This document shows positions 11,064 through 21,430 of a stretch of DNA of 64,000 nt, piece by piece. The stretch comes from Acanthacorydalis orientalis (taxonomy: Eukaryota > Arthropoda > Insecta > Megaloptera > Corydalidae). Under the pieces are notes generated by a model. The model made no database searches. It saw nothing but the letters and a program-made list of their open reading frames with translations, and was not told the DNA's origin. The first letter of the stretch is position 1. Each line of letters begins with the position of its first letter. Location: NCBI GenBank assembly GCA_034766995.1, contig CM068318.1, forward strand, positions 34,570,956 through 34,634,955. The letters run 5' to 3'. Position numbers and translations under genes: made by a program.

Positions 11064-11394
11064 TGCGTGACGTGCATACAGTGAGAACAATGTGAAACGG
11101 TACCATCGAAACCAATGAAAAAATAGCGCTCACATATGGTCTTATCACGTGATATTACGTGACATATCAGTAGTGTGCACGCGGTTTAACTATCCCTAAA
11201 GTGTTTACATTATGCTAGTAACAGGATAGTACGCTCTCTACCACCGCACTCTACCGCTTACTATCCTAATATAAACCAGGCATAAGTCTAACTGTGCGGC
11301 GGCAACTTCAACGTCGCCACTGTTCAAGATTTGGTTTATTCTACATTATCAACAATAGATGTGCATCCACGTACATTTACACAGTTATTTCTGC

Positions 11395-11402
11395 TATATA
11401 AG
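11395..11402 (+). promoter_or_regulatory. TATA box of the secreted-protein gene
   Basis: TATATAAG about 300 bp upstream of the start codon. The region from about 11340 to 11515 is conserved in the broken duplicate at 17970-18140, where the TATA site has decayed. Confidence 0.45.
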
Positions 11403-11691
11403 AGAGCATGCAATATCTTGACAAATGTTTAATTTTTCTTTAAAAAGTACGCTCGATATCGGCCCAAGTTCATCCAGGTCGCTGTATCGTTCTTTTTAAC
11501 ATTTAACCTTTCAAGCGAGCATCGCCCACTATGTCACTTGCATACAAATTATCATGGATTCTCCGTTTGTGTATAAACATGCACACACACACAAACGCAC
11601 ATGCACGTATGTGTAGAGATAGGAGTTAGTGTAAACGATATGATGCGTGTGCGAAGACAATTTCAGTTGTGTCTCAGATTGGCGAGCGAGC

Positions 11692-14600
11692 ATGTTCACC
11701 AAGTATTTGATTTTAGTTGCGGTCGTCTTCGCTCATTTGCAGGTAACGCGTTTTTAATCTGTCGGAATTATGGAGTATCGAATCGGAACGCCATGTGCAC
11801 TAATTCGAAACAAACGGAGCTCTTTACAAAAATGTCGCTCGAACAGTCTGTTTGTTCGATGCAACGCCTGTAGAAAATCGTTCACGTATTGTATTAGTGT
11901 TTGATCGACGGACCCACTTCTTCATTTATTTATTTTTTTTTCAAAAAAAAAGCCATAGAAATTTACAAGCACTCTCACGATTTTCAGAATGGCGGATCCG
12001 CTGATAAAACGGACGATCAAATGTTAGAGAAAGCTATAGGGACGATGAAAAACAAACTCTCGGAGGCGAACACGCAAATTGCATACAGCTTCTTAATGAT
12101 CGAAATAATATGCAGGGAGTTCAGACCGAAAAACTTCACGGTTTCCGACGAATACGAGCAGTTGATGACTTTCGGTATGAATGTGATGAATAAAACGCAC
12201 CAACATTACGAAGAAATCGAAGCGAAGGTCGGCGAAACACTCCTGCTTGCCGGTCGTATTTTATTTATTGTTGTTTTTTTTTCAGGCGAGAGCCGACGGA
12301 TATCTGAGCTACACGTCGCCTTGTGTTTTCGCGATGACGCTCGTCAACGAAAACAAGAACATGCTGTTGGAACCGATACAGAGCGTAATACTCACTTCGG
12401 AAAAGATCGACGAAGAAACCAAACACCAGAGTATTGACTTGATGACGGGAATCATCAACTTGTGCGTAGACATTTTTGTCACGCTAGCGAAAATCGTAAG
12501 TGCATTTAATTTTAGACGCAAACATACACAGTGCAATAGCAACGATAGAACCATCGTTCAACGATTCAACGAACCATCATTCATTATTAAAATAAAATAC
12601 ACTTATCATCAAATTACGAGGGTGGTCCCAGAAGTACCCGGCCTGACCTAGAGATGGCGGTAGTTGTTTGAAAAATATCACTGTATTAGAAAGTACACAA
12701 TCTATAAAGCATATGTTCCAAGTTTGAGGACGCCACGTTGTTTAGTATTTGTTTGGCAGCCATCAATAGTGAACGTTTTCAGTGAATTTGTGAAAATGGA
12801 GAAAATTGGTCATCGTTACGTGATACAATACTTTTATTTGAAAGATCAGCCCAACCAATATAAAAGCTGTACTGGATTCTACTCTGGGTGAGTCTACTCC
12901 TTCGTTTACAACAGTGAAATATTGGGTAGCAGAGTTTAAACGAGGCCGTACGAGCTGCCAAGACGAGCATCGCAGTGGTCGACCAAATGAGGTGGTACAT
13001 CGCATATTATCTGAGAATTTGGACATGAGAAAGCTGTGTGCAAGATGGGTGCCGCGTTTGCTCACACTCGAGCAAAAACAGTGTCGTGAAGATGTTTCAA
13101 TTGAGTGTTTAGCGAAGTTTCACAGCAACAAAGCAGAATTTTTGCGTCGTTTCATAACCATGGATGAAACATGGGTCTATCACTTCACACCCGAGACAAA
13201 AGAACAATCAAAACAATGGACTGAAAAGGGAGAACCGGCTCCAAAGAAGGCGAAGACCGTTTCATCTGCAGGCAAGGTCATGGCGTCGGTTTTTTGGGAT
13301 GCGCGTGGGATAATTTTCATTGACTATCTTGAAAAAGGAAAAACTATCAACGGCGAGTATAATGCGAACTTATTGCAACGTTTGAGCGAAGAAATCAAGT
13401 AAAAACGGCCGCATTTGGCTAAGAAGAAAGTGTTGTTTCATCAAGACAATGCACCATCTCACAAATCCGTTATTGCAATGGCCAAAATTAATGAATTAAA
13501 GTTTGAATTGCTACCTCGTGCACCCTATTCGCCAGATTTAGCCCCCTCGGATTATTTTCTGTTCCCAAACTTGAAAAAATGGCTCAGTGGTCAAAGATTT
13601 CCCAACGATGAAGGAGTGATGTCGGCAGTTAATGGGTATTTTGAGGAGCAAGATAGTTCTTATTATAAAAAGGGTATCGAACTTATTGAACATCGCTGGG
13701 AAGTGTATAGAGCTGAAAGGAGATTATGTTGAAAAATAAATATATTTTTTTCCAAAATTTTTGTGTTTTCTTTGTTGGGTCGGGTACTTCTGCGACCACC
13801 CTCGTAATAAGTGTGTGCAGTCTGACATTACAGGAGGTCTGCATATGTTTGCTGCACCAAGTCTCTACACTTTACATATACTATATATTATACTATACTA
13901 TAATAAAATAAAAAAAAAATACATTTTTATGTTATCTTCTATTGAAGTCGGCACATTTTGAATTTATCCGAAACGTTTCAAACTGAAATGTCAATTGACA
14001 AACTGATTCGAAAGTGTTATCACGTCACGAAATGTCTGCAGAAACAGAAATATGTGAGAACGTGTCAACACTAGTCGAGATGAGAACCGTACGCGTCATG
14101 CGTGGTGTGCATGCAGTGCCGATAGTATGAAACGGTACCATTGAAACCAATGAAAAAATAGCCCTCACATATAGTCTTATCACATAATATTACGTGACGT
14201 GTCAGTAGTGTACGCGCGACCTTAGAATTGAAAATCTCTGAACGACAAGACAAACGGACACGTTGTCAGGTAAAGTTGTCCTGCATCAGTTGGGAAACAA
14301 ATCACTTGTGAAATGCCACACTTGTTTCAAAAACTGGTTGCAACAAATGCACTTCTAAAGAATATTATGTATGCTCATTATTTAACTAGCTTGATAGCTA
14401 CACGGTAACATTTTCTTACAATTTTCTTTCCAAAAACGCTTTTTTTTTAAATTTATAGAATGTTATTTCAGAAAATGATTTTTTCTAGAATATTTTGAAT
14501 TTTCTGCATTATTTTGAAAAACATGAACACTTTAATATACGAATATGTTTCCAAAATAATGCTAAAAATTAAAAAAATTCTAGAAAAAATCATTTTCTGA

Positions 14601-15656
14601 AATAAAATTGTAAAAATTTCAAAAAGAGCGTTTCTCGAAAGAAAATTGTAAGAACATGTTACTTTATCTTTATTTAAATATTTTTTTTAATAAAATGCAT
14701 TAAATAATTATTCAGGTGAAGAAACAAAAACTTAATGAATCGAGCGAGACTCGAACCTGACACATCAGACACTGAGAAGCCGGCTGGATACCGTCAAAAA
14801 TTTTCTTTCATAAGCCTAATGTGGAAACTTTGGAGCCTTTTTTCTCGAAAACGGCTCAGTAGTGCGAGCTAGTACGTTACTATATTAATACCTTTGAGGT
14901 GCCCTACCACTACACGAAGTTTGGTCCCAAAGTCAATTTCCGAGGTCGTATCCTCCCCTTGTCAGTAAAAATTGAAATTAGTATTGACTCATGCGAAAAT
15001 CTTGGAAATATTTTTCTTCAACATAAACCAGTTCTTTTTCAACATCCAATGCTCTCCCTCCAATTTTCTTTTCTCGAGCATAGAATGCACATCGAAACGT
15101 CTGCATGGTTATATTTCATGGCGTTCTTGATCCTCCTCTTCTAATAACAAAACAATTACGGATAAATCTTCAATATACGCTTCGGGTTGTGCTGGCGCGC
15201 GTTGCGGGTCCAAGGTCCATACGAGACCTTATCTTCAATAAATAAATGACAAAACATTTTTAAATAGCGTGCACCGATGCGGACTTTGCAGTGCATTTGT
15301 GTGCGAATACCGCGTCTGGCACGCTAATTGTCTGTCAGTATGAACACTGCATGTCTGACACGATACGTGTCTGCACGTTTATTGTCTGTAGATATGAAAC
15401 GACCTTCATTCATCTATCCATTTTGCAGGAAGACGATAATCCCGAAGAGTTCGCAATCATCGAAGAAGTGAAGGGTTGGAATTCAATACATCATCTGATG
15501 CCGTCGAATTATTCCGTCGAAGTGGTACGCGTTAGCAAAAAAATCTCTGACCTCGCTGAACAAAACGAAAAGAAAATGAAGCAGTTTGTACTGGGAATAG
15601 ATCGAATCAGGAATTTGCTCAGACAGGCAGATAAAATGAATGAAGAAAATGTTTAG
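11692..15656 (+). CDS. Secreted helical protein of unknown family, 242 residues, four exons
   Basis: Exons are 11692-11742, 11988-12227, 12286-12495 and 15429-15656, all joined in phase 0. Exon 1 is exactly the signal peptide (MFTKYLILVAVVFAHLQ). The mature protein is charged and helix-rich, with segments MLEKAIGTMKNKLSEANTQI, YTSPCVFAMTLVNENKNMLL and QNEKKMKQFVLGIDRIRNLL, and only three cysteines. I recognise no domain. Intron 2 is only 58 bp with a weak donor (AAG/GTCGGC) but a good TTTTTTTTCAG acceptor and a preserved frame. Intron 3 (2.9 kb) holds a mariner, a Harbinger end and a hairpin MITE. GC content of the exons is clearly above the flanks. A polyadenylation signal follows at 15745. 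A partial duplicate of exon 1 and the promoter lies at 17970-20040. Export is inferred from the signal peptide; function is unknown. Confidence 0.72.
12617..13804 (+). mobile_element. Mariner element, family B (DD34D), complete ends
   Basis: Terminal inverted repeats start CGAGGGTGGTCCCAGAAGTA on the left; the right reverse complement is CGAGGGTGGTCGCAGAAGTA. TA flanks lie at 12615-12616 and 13805-13806. It is 1188 bp and inserted in intron 3 of the secreted-protein gene, same strand. Confidence 0.88.
12796..13735 (+). pseudogene. Mariner transposase (family B), recently inactivated
   Basis: Starts MEKIGHRYVIQYF; a frameshift near 12850 moves to the frame giving TVKYWVAEFKRGRTSCQDEH. An internal deletion joins the region after RSGRPNEVV directly to HRILSENLDM, removing part of the DNA-binding domain. 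The catalytic core is well kept: ITMDETWVYHF (Asp 1), LFHQDNAPSHKS (Asp 2) and SPDLAPSDYFLF (Asp 3), with 34 residues between Asp 2 and Asp 3. A TAA at 13400 interrupts EEIK/KRPHL, and a frameshift spoils the last residues. Few changes, so younger than family A here. Confidence 0.85.
13876..14221 (+). mobile_element. Harbinger right-end fragment
   Basis: Matches the right end of the element at 8646-11186 for about 350 bp, including the block around AACTGATTCGAAAGTGTTAT and the terminal CAGTAGTGTACGCGCGACC. It lacks the solo LTR and shows a single TGCG at that position. No matching left end was found nearby. Confidence 0.7.
14405..14662. mobile_element. Hairpin (fold-back) MITE, 258 bp
   Basis: The two halves are inverted repeats of about 120 bp around a short loop near 14533. 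Outer arms read GTAACATTTTCTTACAATTT and, as the right-end reverse complement, GTAACATGTTCTTACAATTT; inner arms share CAGAAAATGATTTTTTCTAG. No coding capacity. The superfamily is unclear. It lies in intron 3 of the secreted-protein gene. Confidence 0.65.
14700..15428. other. Rest of intron 3, no gene
   Basis: Apart from a tRNA-like stretch on the minus strand (14733-14790, see rejected items) nothing is recognised. Confidence 0.4.
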
Positions 15657-15744
15657 AGCAATCGTACGAGCTCGAACCGAAGGTCGGGAATCACATATTG
15701 TATTCGATAATTGTAAAACGTACTGTAGAAATAATAACAGAGAT

Positions 15745-15750
15745 AATAAA
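15745..15750 (+). promoter_or_regulatory. Polyadenylation signal of the secreted-protein gene
   Basis: AATAAA 89 bases after the stop codon of exon 4. Confidence 0.5.
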
Positions 15751-16374
15751 GCATTCGTTGACTCGAACCGAGATTACATTGTTCTTTCTTTCGACGCTAA
15801 TATCATCATTTCGTCATTTATGTTTAATGCAAATTATTCTTCATTACACACGATACCAAGTACAATCCGATCGAAAATTCGATCGGTTTATTTACATCAC
15901 TAACTCGTATCTCATATCTTATTGCATCAATATTTATTTCAAATATATACGAAAGCTAGATGAATTTTCGAGATAATTAACACTCATTTAAAGCATCTCT
16001 CAGCTGTGTGCGCACGGCGGAGAAATGTGAGGGAAATGCGATGCGAGTGTGTTCACGGTGGCAGAGTTAGTAATCTTTGGCCTCTGAAATATTCTTGTGT
16101 CATTTACTATAAACACTGATTGTGAAAAACTGGCGTGTGTGCTCATGTACATACATTTTTTATTGGAACTCGCCCGGCTCGCCCCGTGCAAAAAAATCTC
16201 GTCAATCGAGATCCGACATCGAGGTGTTGTTGATTGTTTTTTTTTTCGATCCGGAAGGAATTGTGCCTAGAGAGGTTTGTACCTAAAGGCACAAAACAGT
16301 GAACTCTGAACACTGTAAGTATTACAATGTTTAAGAAACGACGTGCGCAGAAAAAGACCAGAGAAATGGCCAAA

Positions 16375-16735
16375 CGGTTTCATCCTCCTTAATGCTCCCA
16401 GTCACATATCGCTTCTAGTGCGGCAATTTTTCTCGAATTAAAATATCACGATGTGGCCCCATTCGCCGTATTCATCAGATCTGACATCAACAACTTCTGG
16501 TTCCGCCCCAAAGTAAAAATGTTAATGAAAAGGAAGCGTTTTCAAACAATTGCAGAGATCGAAGCAGCCACAATAGCGCAATTAAAGGCACTCACAAAGG
16601 AGGACTTCCAATACTGTTTTGAAAAGTGGCAAGAACGTTGGAGTGAGTGCGTGATAAGCAGAAGAGGGGATTATTTTGAGAGGGACTAATTGTAATTTTT
16701 ATTTTACCTCGATAAAAAAAAATAATCAAGAATTC
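16375..16735 (+). pseudogene. Mariner transposase C-terminal fragment (family C)
   Basis: Reads SHIASSA and LKYHDVAP where the second and third catalytic regions are expected, then LKALTKEDFQYCFEKWQERW and GDYFERD, the typical C-terminal block of mariner transposases. The third Asp region is altered. The N-terminal half is missing. A terminal-repeat-like AATTCACCGCACTT follows. Confidence 0.7.
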
Positions 16736-16789
16736 ACCGCACTTCTTAATCACTCCCCGTATATTTTATATATATACACACACACACAC

Positions 16790-16820
<31 letters not shown>

Positions 16821-17083
16821 GTTAGACGACACCTGAAGCCGATCGTCTAGATTCCTTATCCGTGTGTTACCGTGGAAACGCACTGTTGTTGTTTATAATA
16901 AACATTAATAGTTTAAGATAAATTAGAACCAAGCAACGGGCATAGTATGTGCGGACGCGGATTATGATGAACCTGTGGCTTGTACAGATGCATTATCCAT
17001 CGCCATTATTATTTATAATAGTTTCTAAATAAATTGTTATCTATTTTGTGTTAGTATTAATGCACCCCTTTCCCACGCACACT

Positions 17084-17086
<3 letters not shown>
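16821..17086 (+). mobile_element. Possible solo LTR between two (TA)n arrays
   Basis: About 265 bp begins GTTAGACGACACC and ends CACACTAAC, so the termini are inverted GTTAG/CTAAC as in many LTRs, and it contains AATAAA sequences. Both sides are TA repeats, so a target duplication cannot be read. Weak evidence. Confidence 0.25.

Positions 17087-17087
<1 letters not shown>

Positions 17088-17148
<61 letters not shown>
17088..17148. repeat. (TA)n microsatellite
   Basis: About 60 bp of pure TA. A related compound TA/CA array is at 16752-16820 and another TA array at 17823-17852. Confidence 0.95.
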
Positions 17149-17152
<4 letters not shown>

Positions 17153-17811
17153 CAATATTATCCGTCAAAAGAAAATTAACGAAGACACTAGTCAGGCCCA
17201 ACTGTGGGAGAGGGTAGGGGAAGGTAGGGGTGACACCTTCCAGAAAGATATCCGGGTTTTTTGAAACTTTTCCCGGATCTGAGCACGAAAGCACGACGAC
17301 TCAACATCGATAGAGAGGATTTCGAAAGCATCGAAATAAATACGCAGACTCTGGCTGTTGTCGAGGCCCCAGATGGTCTCTAGGAACGGCTATATATAAG
17401 CTGATACCAATCATATGCTGATGAACACCACCAAAAATTCGTGCAAAAAAAAATTCATGTAGTAAGTAGAGATGGTTCAATCGTCCTCATCGAATGAAAC
17501 AATCGCAGGTGTTATGGTGGTTGCACACTAGTAAATGTAAATAATTCATTCTTAAAGTATTTGCATATCCGTTTTGAAGATATAGGTTACCTTACATTTT
17601 TTATTAAATGAATTTACTTGAAATAATTAATAGATATTTTAGTCTTTGTATTTCGGAGAAGAATTATTTATTCGTGTCGATTAAATTTTTGAAATAAAAT
17701 TTACCAATAACAATTTAACTCAACATATTACTTTGGGATACTGCCTTCAATTAATTAACGATATTGATTAAAAGACTTGCAACGAGTACAATATTTTACA
17801 CATACATACAT

Positions 17812-17857
<46 letters not shown>

Positions 17858-17960
17858 GCATGTGTGTGTATACTGACTGTATCGAATAAAAATCTTCAAA
17901 CCAAAAATCGAAACGTATTAGAATATCGGTCAGAATTAACAGACTAGTGTTTACCAATAG
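17149..17960. other. Intergenic stretch, nothing recognised
   Basis: Contains a GC-richer part at 17180-17420 with a TATA-like CTATATATAAG, and a short TA array. No open frame I can assign. Confidence 0.4.
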
Positions 17961-18143
17961 TTTCATCAGTTCATTATCATCCACTCGCATACTTATACAC
18001 ATGAATGTACACAAAATTATCTTCGATTTATAGCAAAAGGCATTATACTCAGAAATGTTTTTTTCCGTGGAAAATACGCTCGATATCAATTGTGAGTTCA
18101 TCCGAGTCATCGTAATCGTTTATTTTGACTTTTAATCCTTTTA

Positions 18144-18768
18144 GTCCACAGTACGTAACCCGTTATTTTTATTGTTTACCACATATTTGAAACTACGTGA
18201 GTGGCTGCATTTTGACAAGTCTGCCACACTTTTCCTCTGCACAAATTCTCGATAACGCTCCGTTTTCAAACGCGTGATTCCGAAACATGTCAATTTTACA
18301 ATGTTACAAATGCAATGACCACATCCTTTTTTGCAGTGATATTAAAAGATAATTTGATAAAAAATACGAAACAAAACTTGACTTACAGAAACAATCCGGT
18401 GATCGATAAGTCTACCACCTGCTACATGTCGAAATAACGAGGTTGTGTTTTGTGATTATCATAGGTTTAACTTTTGTAAGATTGTTTAATGAATAAACGT
18501 CATTTACGATAACCGGTATGGTGATTACCACGTGTCGGCCAAAAATCACACGTGATAGATAAATATATTTTATCACCGAATATTGCCGTGTCCGTCAAAA
18601 ATATTGCGCCGTATTGCCAGTCCGACAAAAAAAAAACGAGTTTAAAAAATGCAACGTTACCGAGAATTTTAGCAGAGGAAAAGTGTGGTAACCTCGTCAA
18701 AATGAAGCCACTCACGAAGTTCCAAATATGTTGTAAACAATAAAAATAAGGGGTTACGTACTGTGGAC
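18144..18768. mobile_element. MITE with long terminal inverted repeats, 625 bp
   Basis: Arms of about 130 bp begin GTCCACAGTACGTAACC at the left and, as reverse complement, the same 17 bases at the right, and stay alignable through CACACTTTTCCTCTGC. TA flanks at 18142-18143 and 18769-18770. No open frame in the middle. TA target and long arms suggest a Tc1/mariner-class non-autonomous element. It interrupts the 5' region of the duplicated gene. Confidence 0.75.
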
Positions 18769-18824
18769 TATTTCATTTCGCTGCGGGTAACTAAGTGTAT
18801 TTCGCATATAACTTATGACAAATC

Positions 18825-18826
<2 letters not shown>

Positions 18827-18889
<63 letters not shown>

Positions 18890-18891
18890 TA
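18827..18891. repeat. (TA)n microsatellite abutting a mariner end
   Basis: Continuous TA repeat directly joined to the mariner starting at 18892. Confidence 0.95.
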
Positions 18892-19668
18892 CGTGGGTCA
18901 TTTGATAAGTTTGGTAATTTTTTATGATATAGCGCCACCGTTCATTTGATTATTGTCACTTTTCAAACTAGCATAGGCGAAATTTCAGCAAGAAGCAATG
19001 CGTTGTTCACGTTTTACAAATATTTGAAGCGGGCATTGTAGCAGTTGCCGCAAAAATGGACAAAAATGAGCAGGCCTTTTTGCGTCGATTCGTCACCGTG
19101 GATATAACATGAAACCACCACTACACACCTGAATCGAAGCATCAGTCAAAGCAGTGGACGACTGGTGAATGTGCGCCGAAAAAGGCGAAGGCAGTTTTGT
19201 CGGCTAGGAAGGTGATGCCCACTGTTTTTTAGGATTCTCAAGCAATCATCCTGATCGACTACTTAACGAAGGTAAAAACTGTAACAGACCGTTTGATAGA
19301 AGAGATGAAAGAAAAATGACCAAGATTGGCGCACAAAAAAGTACTCTCTCACCAGGACAACGCGCCGTCGCACAAATCGACCATCGCAGTGGCAAAATTG
19401 CAAGAATTAAGCATCGAATTGATTCCTCATCCACCCTATTCTCTGGACTTGACCCGTGCGAATTCTTCCTCTTACCAAACTTGAAAATTTGGCTCGATGG
19501 AAAGAAACTCTCACCGAATGAGAATATCATCGCCACCGTCAATGCGTATTTTGCAGACTCGCTGGATCAAGTGTATAATCCTCAATGGAGACTATGTTGA
19601 GAAATAAAATCGATTTTTTGCAAAAAACGGTGTTTAACTTGCATTTTTACCATACTTATCAAACAACT

Positions 19669-19672
<4 letters not shown>
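18892..19672 (+). mobile_element. Mariner element, family A, internally deleted
   Basis: Left end CGTGGGTCATTTGATAAGTT and right end (reverse complement) TGAGTTGTTTGATAAGTATG match the family A ends at 2001 and 2968. The transposase remnant starts near 19055 (MDKNE) and jumps at once to QAFLRRFVTVDIT, so the DNA-binding domain is deleted. It then runs through HYTPESKHQSKQWTTGECAP, LSHQDNAPSHKSTIAVAKLQ and a frameshift to the final GDYVEK. Both ends abut (TA)n arrays, as expected for insertion into a TA repeat. Confidence 0.82.
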
Positions 19673-19720
<48 letters not shown>

Positions 19721-19739
19721 CATACATACATACATACGA

Positions 19740-19773
<34 letters not shown>
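19673..19773. repeat. (TA)n and (TACA)n compound microsatellite
   Basis: TA arrays at 19673-19714 and 19740-19773 with TACA units between. They join the right end of the mariner. Confidence 0.9.
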
Positions 19774-19785
<12 letters not shown>

Positions 19786-20040
19786 ATCTGTGCGGTTGTG
19801 TGTATATACATACTTTAAATTGGCAAAACAATACGAGCATAGAGTCGGTCCTACTTCTGTTTCAGATCGACAAGCGGACATGTTCGTCAAATATTTGATC
19901 TTAACTGTTATTGCCTTCATGCATTTATAAGTATGTCACATTAAATCTGTCTAATCATGTATTTAGTGATTATCGAATCAAGCGACATGTCATCGCGTTC
20001 AGAACAAACGACATTCGATTCAAACGTGTCGCAATAGCAG

Positions 20041-20640
20041 ATCAACCTGCAAAAACAACAACATAACACTTGCATTCTTGAATAAGTAATGCACGACATT
20101 TAGGCACGAAAACTAATGTCAGCGACTGGCCGCAACTCCAATGACAATCGTATAAATGCAAATTATCTGTTTAATTAGTCTTTTCTTGATGTTATCTTCA
20201 AATTTTTGTTGTTTTGTGAAGTGATGAAAGTGTATTTATATTTTCATTGCATCGGATAACGTTAATCTACGAATGTGTGCGTCAACAACGCAACTGATTG
20301 TACTTTTTTTATTTTTTAACATTGATTCGAGCTTAAAAAGACGGTATCGTTAGGATTGTTTATATTATTTGGTACGCGTGTTTTTAATACACTCATCTTG
20401 AGAATATTTCTTTTATCAAATGTCATTCGTGAAGCTCTATTCAAAATAACGCGATTGAAAATATAATTTACAAAGATCTGAATCAAATGCAGACAAAAAA
20501 TTTATAATCCTTCTATTGAATTTAGAGGAACTGTAAAAATAACTATGAACTATTTGTATTCAGGTATTCACTCTGGTTTCACTGCAAATTAAATGTATTA
20601 CATTAGGAGGCCCTAAAGCTTTATCACTTTTGAACCCCTC
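20041..20640. other. Intergenic stretch, nothing recognised
   Basis: No exon 2-4 homology of the secreted-protein gene and no transposon ends seen. A TA/TATG array follows at 20643-20718. Confidence 0.4.
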
Positions 20641-20641
20641 A

Positions 20642-20696
<55 letters not shown>

Positions 20697-20880
20697 GTAT
20701 ATATGTATGTATGTATGTACGTATTTTATCTCAGTACTTGGCGAAAATTGGAAATATGGAATTAACGAGACAGGTGATACTCTAAAATCCTGCGCTGCAA
20801 ATAATAGTTTATTTTATTTTTTTAAATATGTTAAATATTAATTCACAATGTTAGAAGAGAAATCACACATATTCATTATA

Positions 20881-20960
20881 TTAGGTTGGTGCAAAAATAA
20901 TTGCGGTTTTTATTATGTGAAAACTATGTAAAAACCGCAATTATTTTTACATCAACCTAA
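20881..20960. mobile_element. 80-bp MITE made of two mariner ends
   Basis: An almost perfect inverted repeat: TTAGGTTGGTGCAAAAATAA at the left and the reverse complement TTAGGTTGATGTAAAAATAA at the right, then TTGCGGTTTTT on both sides of a 19-base loop. TA flanks at 20879-20880 and 20961-20962. The end sequence is that of Hsmar1-like (cecropia group) mariners. Confidence 0.85.
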
Positions 20961-21120
20961 TAGAATCACATATATTGTATATATGTACATGTACAACACA
21001 GAAAAAAAGGAAAAAATAAACCAACTATTATATACATAGAATAAAAATATGCATGTATTGGAAAATTAACAAAATTATAAAACTTTTTTGCCGGATTTTT
21101 TTATCGGTATACTCTCTTAT

Positions 21121-21430
<310 letters not shown>

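Larger units (their letters stand above)
8646..11186 (+). mobile_element. PIF/Harbinger DNA transposon (dead), with inserted solo LTR
   Basis: Terminal inverted repeats are AGCCGCGTGCACACT at the left and AACCGCGTGCACACT (reverse complement) at the right. The 3-bp target duplication is TAA at 8643-8645 and 11187-11189, typical of Harbinger. It carries a transposase pseudogene (8807 to about 10000) and, in the right part, a 576-bp solo LTR. Without the LTR it would be about 1.96 kb. A relative of its right end lies at 13876-14221. Confidence 0.82.
17970..20040 (+). pseudogene. Broken partial duplicate of the secreted-protein gene (promoter and exon 1)
   Basis: Bases 18064-18141 match 11446-11510 (shared TACGCTCGATATC, GAGTTCATCC). 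Sequence resumes after a MITE (18771-18822 resembles 11513-11565) and again after a mariner at 19850. The exon-1 copy is 19880-19930, 51 nt like the original, encoding [16 protein letters not shown]; its last codon is TAA where the original has CAG, and a good GTATGT donor follows. About 100 bp of downstream intron also matches (19935-20040 with 11755-11860). No copy of exons 2-4 was found up to 21 kb. Either a truncated duplication or a gene eroded by insertions. Confidence 0.7.

Noticed and set aside
11601..11873. 90-residue open frame starting upstream of the secreted-protein gene
   Set aside because: It runs across exon 1 in another frame and through the donor site into the intron; the signal-peptide frame from 11692 fits splicing and the duplicate at 19880.
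12247..12651. 134-residue frame starting at 12247
   Set aside because: Starts in intron 2 and runs past the donor at 12496; only 12286-12495 is exon.
14733..14792. tRNA-like sequence on the minus strand with a T-arm-like CAGGTTCGAGTCTCGCTCG
   Set aside because: Only the B-box half looks like a tRNA; no A box or closing acceptor stem could be formed. Probably a tRNA-derived remnant or chance.
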